Shown here: positions 60,385 to 64,000 of the stretch, piece after piece
How the letters are laid out: each line of letters begins with the position of its first letter
Position numbering within the stretch: the stretch's first letter is position 1
Assembly: GCF_022814865.1 (NCBI RefSeq)
Contig: NZ_JAKVRD010000002.1
Span: forward strand, 62,001-126,000
DNA from: Shimia aestuarii
Lineage (GTDB): Bacteria; Pseudomonadota; Alphaproteobacteria; Rhodobacterales; Rhodobacteraceae
DNA: 64,000 nt
Direction: 5' to 3'
Notes under the pieces: model-generated
Told to the model about the DNA's origin: nothing
Databases searched by the model: none
The model's input: only the letters and a program-made list of their open reading frames with translations
Program-made: the position numbers and the translations under genes

Positions 60385-61431
60385 GTGAAGGCTTGGGTTT
60401 TGGGCGGCGTGGCCGCAATGGGCGTGACGGCGGGTGCAGCGATGGCGGAGGCGCCGCGCGTGGCGGTTGATATTGCGCCGGTGCATTCCTTGGTCGCGCA
60501 GGTGATGCAGGGCGTGGGCGCGCCGGATCTTCTCGTGCCGCAGGGGGTTTCGCCGCATGATTACTCCATGCGTCCGAGCGAGGCGCAGGCCTTGCAGGCG
60601 GCGGATGTGGTGTTTTGGGTTGGGCCGATGTTGACCCCCGGCCTTGACGAAACAATCGAGACGCTGGCCGGAGATGCGGTTTCGGTGGAACTTGCCGAGG
60701 TCGAAGGGCTTGCGCTTTTGGAGTTCCGCGAGAAGGCCGTTTTCGACGCTCATGAGGGGCATGACCACGAAGAGCATGACGACCATGAGCATGATGACCA
60801 TGGCCATGCGGAAGAAGGTCATGACGATCATGAGGGTCACGACCACGATGGGCATGACGATCATGATGATCACGCCGCGCATGAGGAGGAGGACGATCAC
60901 GGCCACCACCATCACGAAGGCGGTATGGATCCGCATGTCTGGCTTGATCCTGAGAACGGGCGCGCGATGCTGAGCGCGATTGCCGAAACGCTGGCCGGAG
61001 TGGACCCCGAGAATGCCGAGACCTACCGCGCCAATGCCGAGGCGGCACGTGCGGAGCTGGCGACGCTTATCGCGGATGTGGATGCACAGCTTGCACCGGT
61101 GCATGACCATGCCTTTGTCGTGTTCCACGACGCCTATCACTATTTCGAGAACCGGTTTGGCCTGACGGGGGCCGGGGCGCTTCTGCGTGGGGATGCCGAG
61201 GCGCCGAGCGCGGCGCGACTGCGTGAGATCGAGCACATCATGGAAGAGCGCGGTGTGGTCTGTGTCTTCTCGGAGCCGCAGTTTAACGCCAAGATCATCC
61301 GCACCATCGCAGGCGACGCAAAGGTGGCCGAGCTTGACCCGATCGGCGTTGCACAGGACGTTGGACCGTCGCTCTACACGGACGTGATCGCCACGATGGC
61401 AGAGACCTTCGTGGGCTGCCTCAAAGACTAA
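60385..61431 (+). CDS. znuA: Zinc ABC transporter substrate-binding protein
   Basis: A 348-residue periplasmic zinc-binding protein. A signal peptide (GVTAGAAMAEA) is followed by the cluster A-I fold: VHSLVAQVMQGV with the first His ligand, MRPSEAQALQAADVV and DPHVWLDPENGRAML. A very His/Asp/Glu-rich loop at about residues 117-178 (HDHEEHDDHEHDDHGH) collects zinc. Later ligands lie in FVVFHDAYHYFENRFGL. The GTG at 60385 follows AAGGAGCG. It is divergent from zur. Confidence 0.95.
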   Translation: MKAWVLGGVAAMGVTAGAAMAEAPRVAVDIAPVHSLVAQVMQGVGAPDLLVPQGVSPHDYSMRPSEAQALQAADVVFWVGPMLTPGLDETIETLAGDAVSVELAEVEGLALLEFREKAVFDAHEGHDHEEHDDHEHDDHGHAEEGHDDHEGHDHDGHDDHDDHAAHEEEDDHGHHHHEGGMDPHVWLDPENGRAMLSAIAETLAGVDPENAETYRANAEAARAELATLIADVDAQLAPVHDHAFVVFHDAYHYFENRFGLTGAGALLRGDAEAPSAARLREIEHIMEERGVVCVFSEPQFNAKIIRTIAGDAKVAELDPIGVAQDVGPSLYTDVIATMAETFVGCLKD

Positions 61432-61445
61432 GGAAGATGAGGTTT
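61418..61445 (+). repeat. 28-bp direct repeat, left copy
   Basis: GCCTCAAAGACTAAGGAAGA continues to 61445 and is repeated exactly at 62261-62288. This copy contains the last codons and the TAA stop of znuA. The interval between the copies holds one orphan gene. Confidence 0.9.
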
Positions 61446-61458
61446 TGCGAGACTGATA

Positions 61459-61488
61459 GGGCTGCCTGCGGGCGGCCCTTTTGTTTTT
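61459..61488 (+). terminator. Terminator after znuA
   Basis: Stem GGGCTGCC/GGCGGCCC (8 bp with one T-G pair) with loop TGCG, followed by TTTTGTTTTT. It lies 27 bases after the znuA stop, inside the repeat-flanked segment. Confidence 0.82.
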
Positions 61489-61643
61489 GATGAGGCATTT
61501 CGGTTCTGCTGGAGGCCACGTTTTCTGGACTGGATACCCTTGTTCCGCTAGGGAAATTACTGAACGCTGTTTCGTCCAGCAACGGGCAAAGTCTGAAAAG
61601 GGGTTCGTTCAAAGCGATCCATTTGATGGTAGGTGATACGAAA

Positions 61644-62237
61644 ATGAATCCGAAGATGGCAAAGATCGCCCTATTCCTAGTCGTTGTGATCATTTTGGGG
61701 CAGATGTTTTTTCCGCTTCTTCAAAAGCGCATGCCTGGAAAGAGCGAGGAAGAAGCAACGGGCGTCGAGACCGCAGAGAGCGTCGTTTTTCGCTTTGTAC
61801 TCGGGTGTTGGGTTCCGGATGGCGATCTTGCAAGGCGTGCAGATGAAACCTTTGAAATCGACCCCGCCACGCAATCGATTTCCGATGGGATTTTCTCAGC
61901 AACCTACCGATTGCCCGGTGGCGCGGGGTCGGTGCAAATCACCCATGATAACAATCTCTCCATGTGTTCCGTGTTCACAGAAATACCTTTTGCCGAATTG
62001 GCTACGGCCGCCGAGGCATATTTCATTTCTGACAAGCGTTTGCCGCGCGGCACCTTGTTTGATGTCGAAGATATTGAGGTAGAGACATCTGATGAGCGCT
62101 TGAGCTGGACGGCGGACCGGGAGGCTGGGGCGCGGCGCGAAGGGGTCATCGTGCATCGACCGACCACGACCACAGGGAGTCCCGTCACCGCTTTGACATG
62201 GGCCTACGCGGATCTGACCCTGCCCGTTTCCGAATAG
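61644..62237 (+). CDS. Orphan membrane-anchored hypothetical protein
   Basis: A 197-residue protein with one N-terminal span (AKIALFLVVVIILGQMFFPLL) and a presumably periplasmic soluble part: SVVFRFVLGCWVPDGDLA, SATYRLPGGAGSVQITHDNN, then a Ser/Thr-rich end. Two Cys residues lie far apart. AGGTGA upstream supports the ATG at 61644. The local base composition is noticeably lower in GC than that of the neighbours, and the gene sits alone between exact 28-bp direct repeats, which suggests acquisition. I recognise no family. Confidence 0.6.
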   Translation: MNPKMAKIALFLVVVIILGQMFFPLLQKRMPGKSEEEATGVETAESVVFRFVLGCWVPDGDLARRADETFEIDPATQSISDGIFSATYRLPGGAGSVQITHDNNLSMCSVFTEIPFAELATAAEAYFISDKRLPRGTLFDVEDIEVETSDERLSWTADREAGARREGVIVHRPTTTTGSPVTALTWAYADLTLPVSE

Positions 62238-62260
62238 GGCAGAAGGGCGTCAAGCTGATG

Positions 62261-62288
62261 GCCTCAAAGACTAAGGAAGATGAGGTTT
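62261..62288 (+). repeat. 28-bp direct repeat, right copy
   Basis: Identical to 61418-61445. On the minus strand this copy encodes the C-terminus (ANLIFLSL and stop) of the DUF2165 protein. Each flanking gene therefore keeps its own copy of the shared end. Confidence 0.9.
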
Positions 62289-62746
62289 GCCATGCCCCAG
62301 AGCGTCAACTGAAAGTGGGTGTTCTGGGCGCCTTCGTGGCAGAACCAATATGAGAAGTGGTTGCCGACCACGGTAAACATGGCCCAGATCGTCGTGAACA
62401 TGAGAGCGCCGAGCATCGCGACGGGATGGGCCATGTCGAGCGCGACGAGGTCAAAGAGCGCGGCGGCAAGAAGCCCGACACCGATCCACAGCGTGATGGT
62501 TGTCACCAATTCTGCGAAAACCACGAGGTAGAAGGCGGCGCGTTGGGGCGCGCGGTGCTTGATGCTGCGGTGGGAGACGCGGGCGTATTCCTCGGGATAG
62601 TCGGCGGCCATGCGTTCCATCGTGAAGACCTGCGCGGTGTAGGTCTCGTTGACGGTTGGATGCAGGATATTGTCGCGCACACCAAGCGTCAGCCATGCCG
62701 CGGGCAGGGCGAGGGAAACGGTCTGGGCGAGAAGCGTCATGTCCAT
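62264..62746 (-). CDS. DUF2165-like small integral membrane protein
   Basis: A 160-residue protein with four hydrophobic segments: LLAQTVSLALPAAWLTLGV, FYLVVFAELVTTITLWIGVGLL, VAMLGALMFTTIWAMFTVVG and FQLTLWGMANLIFLSL. The long loop TVNETYTAQVFTMERMAADYP and the motif NHFSYWFCHEGAQNTHFQL resemble the DUF2165 family of predicted small integral membrane proteins. Function is unknown. Its stop lies within the right copy of the direct repeat, and an ancestral overlap with the znuA end is likely. Confidence 0.75.
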   Translation of the reverse strand: MDMTLLAQTVSLALPAAWLTLGVRDNILHPTVNETYTAQVFTMERMAADYPEEYARVSHRSIKHRAPQRAAFYLVVFAELVTTITLWIGVGLLAAALFDLVALDMAHPVAMLGALMFTTIWAMFTVVGNHFSYWFCHEGAQNTHFQLTLWGMANLIFLSL

Positions 62747-62780
62747 GTCGGGCCTCCGGGAAAAGCCAGTTCACCAAGAA

Positions 62781-62806
62781 AAAGGGCCGCCCGAGAGCGG
62801 CCCTTT
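62781..62806 (-). terminator. Terminator of the solute-binding protein gene
   Basis: A 10-bp perfect stem AAAGGGCCGC/GCGGCCCTTT with a 6-nt loop. Read leftward it runs into TTTTTC, 22 bases after the stop at 62829. Confidence 0.88.
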
Positions 62807-62828
62807 CCAATTACTGTGTGCGACCGGA

Positions 62829-64000
62829 TCAGGTCCAGTGCATTTCCGCCGGGCGGAATTCGAAGGAGATGTGGTGTGCAGCCCCCTCGAGACCCGCTTT
62901 GGTGTGGTTGTAGAGCGACCGCCAGTAGGGCTGGATGGTGACAGCATCGTCCTGGAGGATTTTCTCACCTTGCTCCATCAGCGCGCGGCGTTTCTCGAGA
63001 TCCGCGGTGGCCAGCGCCTGCTCGAGGATGGCGTCGAACTCGGGGTTCGAGTAGCCGAACTCGTTCCAGGCTTCGCCGGTGCGGTAGGCCAGCGCCCAGA
63101 TCTGCACGCCGAGCGGACGGTGGTTCCAGTTGGTCGACGAGAACGGATACTTGGTCCAGTCGTTCCAGAAGGTCGAACCGGGCAGGATCGTGCGCTTGAC
63201 GTTGAAGCCGGCGTCCCGCAGCTGGGCTGCGACGGCGTCGGTCGTGTTCTTGCGCCATGCGTCGTCGATCGAGTGGATTTCCATCTCGAAGTCCGCCATG
63301 CCCGCTTCTTTGAGGAGCGCGAGCGCGCCTGCCGGGTCGTGCTTGGGCATGCCGATGTCGGCATATTCCGGGTGTGCCGGGCCAACGTGGTGGTTCGCAG
63401 CGGCAATACCGCGACCGTCATAGCCCAGTTCGAGCAGGACGTTGTTGTCGACCGCCATGTTGATCGCCTGACGCACGCGCTTGTCGGCGTAGGGCTTCTT
63501 GCCGTCCACCTCTGCGAGCTGGTTCGGGCGGATGACGATGGTCGCCATGGTCACCACTTCGTTCTCGACGAAATCGAGCGACGAGATGATGTCGATGAAT
63601 TCGCCGTCAACCGAGTAGGTCGCGTCGATTTCTTCGGATTCAGCCGCGGCAACCCATGCGGCCGGGTCGGTGCCGTAGTCGACATATTCGATCCGGTCGA
63701 GCCATGCGCCGTTGCCTTCGTTCCACCAGGTGTGGTCCTCGTTGCGCACGAGCACGCCCTTCACGCCGACTTCGAGCGATTCCGGCAGGTAGGGGCCGGT
63801 GCCGATCGGGTTGGTCAGCATGTCAGCCGCGTTGTGCGATGCGTGCACGATGGCCGCCGGGTAGTCGGCCATGCCCGGAATGAGCGAGATGTCCGATTTC
63901 GGCAGGTTCAGCTGCACAGTGTGGCTATCAACGACGACGATCGAACCGTCGATGGCCTTGCCGGTGTTCTCGTCGATGAGGGTCGCGAAGCGGCCAGCCA
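62829..64000 (-). CDS. Family 5 extracellular solute-binding protein, 5' end cut by window
   Basis: At least 390 residues of a peptide/nickel-type ABC transporter binding protein (SBP_bac_5); the frame stays open to base 64000, so the start and signal peptide lie outside. Landmarks are MLTNPIGTGPYLPESLEVGV (the GTGPY signature), PYADKRVRQAINMAVDN, AHPEYADIGMPKHDPAGALALLKEAG and the C-terminal TIQPYWRSLYNHTKAGLEG. Permease and ATPase genes would be expected upstream on the minus strand, beyond the window. The ligand is unknown. Confidence 0.92.
   Translation of the reverse strand, partial: AGRFATLIDENTGKAIDGSIVVVDSHTVQLNLPKSDISLIPGMADYPAAIVHASHNAADMLTNPIGTGPYLPESLEVGVKGVLVRNEDHTWWNEGNGAWLDRIEYVDYGTDPAAWVAAAESEEIDATYSVDGEFIDIISSLDFVENEVVTMATIVIRPNQLAEVDGKKPYADKRVRQAINMAVDNNVLLELGYDGRGIAAANHHVGPAHPEYADIGMPKHDPAGALALLKEAGMADFEMEIHSIDDAWRKNTTDAVAAQLRDAGFNVKRTILPGSTFWNDWTKYPFSSTNWNHRPLGVQIWALAYRTGEAWNEFGYSNPEFDAILEQALATADLEKRRALMEQGEKILQDDAVTIQPYWRSLYNHTKAGLEGAAHHISFEFRPAEMHWT

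Noticed and set aside
60740-60930. Repetitive GACCATGA-like DNA
   Set aside because: It encodes the His/Asp-rich loop of ZnuA and is not a separate repeat element.

Overview
The window is one contig piece of a GC-rich alphaproteobacterium, most likely a marine member of the Rhodobacterales (Roseobacter group). The evidence is the gene content and style: the succinylase diaminopimelate route (dapE, dapD, dapF), a fbcFBC-type cytochrome bc1 operon, Hint_2 / choice-of-anchor L surface proteins, an IalB-family protein, a serC leader RNA, an alphaproteobacterial PBP1C with alpha-2-macroglobulin pair, and intergenic hairpins ending in a TATTT...GAAGA tail. It is ordinary chromosome, densely coded, with no phage, insertion sequence or CRISPR array that I can see.

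Layout. 1-3585: rnr (3' end outside the window), a TIGR04282-type transferase and dapE, all leftward. 3586-11978: an accessory block between dapE and dapD, made of two large secreted choice-of-anchor L plus Hint proteins, a Hint protein without catalytic residues, a small unknown, an RTX-repeat protein and a prokaryotic ionotropic glutamate receptor-like channel. 11979-19139: dapD, a LOG-family protein, a small unknown, rlmN, a second catalytically dead Hint protein, an IalB protein, a type II asparaginase and serB. 19140-22211: a divergent serine block, with the serC leader, serC and serA. 22303-31890: a metallophosphatase, a thiolase, then pbpC and a large alpha-2-macroglobulin. 32031-42019: a hybrid histidine kinase, yaaA, recQ, a YggT protein, a thioesterase, an Atg22-like transporter, mepA, a phytase-like lipoprotein and a VUT-family queuosine-precursor transporter. 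42020-42341: a strongly structured RNA with its own terminator. 42342-47043: arfB, a PLP-enzyme plus kinase pair, then pncB and pncA. 47184-49880: petC, petB, petA. 50129-54915: two GST genes, a PaiB-like protein, an FMN riboswitch with ribH, mtaB and dapF. 55014-55089: tRNA-Lys. 55249-58115: an acyl-CoA ligase and a serine hydrolase. 58270-61431: znuB, znuC and zur opposite znuA around a Zur-like box. 61446-62260: a small segment with one orphan gene, bounded by exact 28-bp direct repeats. 62264-64000: a DUF2165 protein and a solute-binding protein cut by the window end.

Working together: dapE, dapD and dapF serve lysine and peptidoglycan synthesis; serB, serC and serA are the whole phosphorylated serine pathway; pncA and pncB salvage nicotinamide to NAD; petABC is complex III; znuABC with zur is zinc uptake with its regulator; pbpC with the macroglobulin is a periplasmic repair and protease-trap pair.

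The least explained parts are: (a) a set of four Hint-domain paralogues split cleanly into two with a full catalytic set and two that lost every catalytic residue; (b) the folded RNA at 42026-42246, whose closing stem pairs a perfect Shine-Dalgarno with an anti-Shine-Dalgarno-like strand; (c) three scattered copies of an 11-bp-period repeat; (d) the direct-repeat-flanked orphan gene after znuA; (e) five copies of a hairpin repeat family at gene ends.
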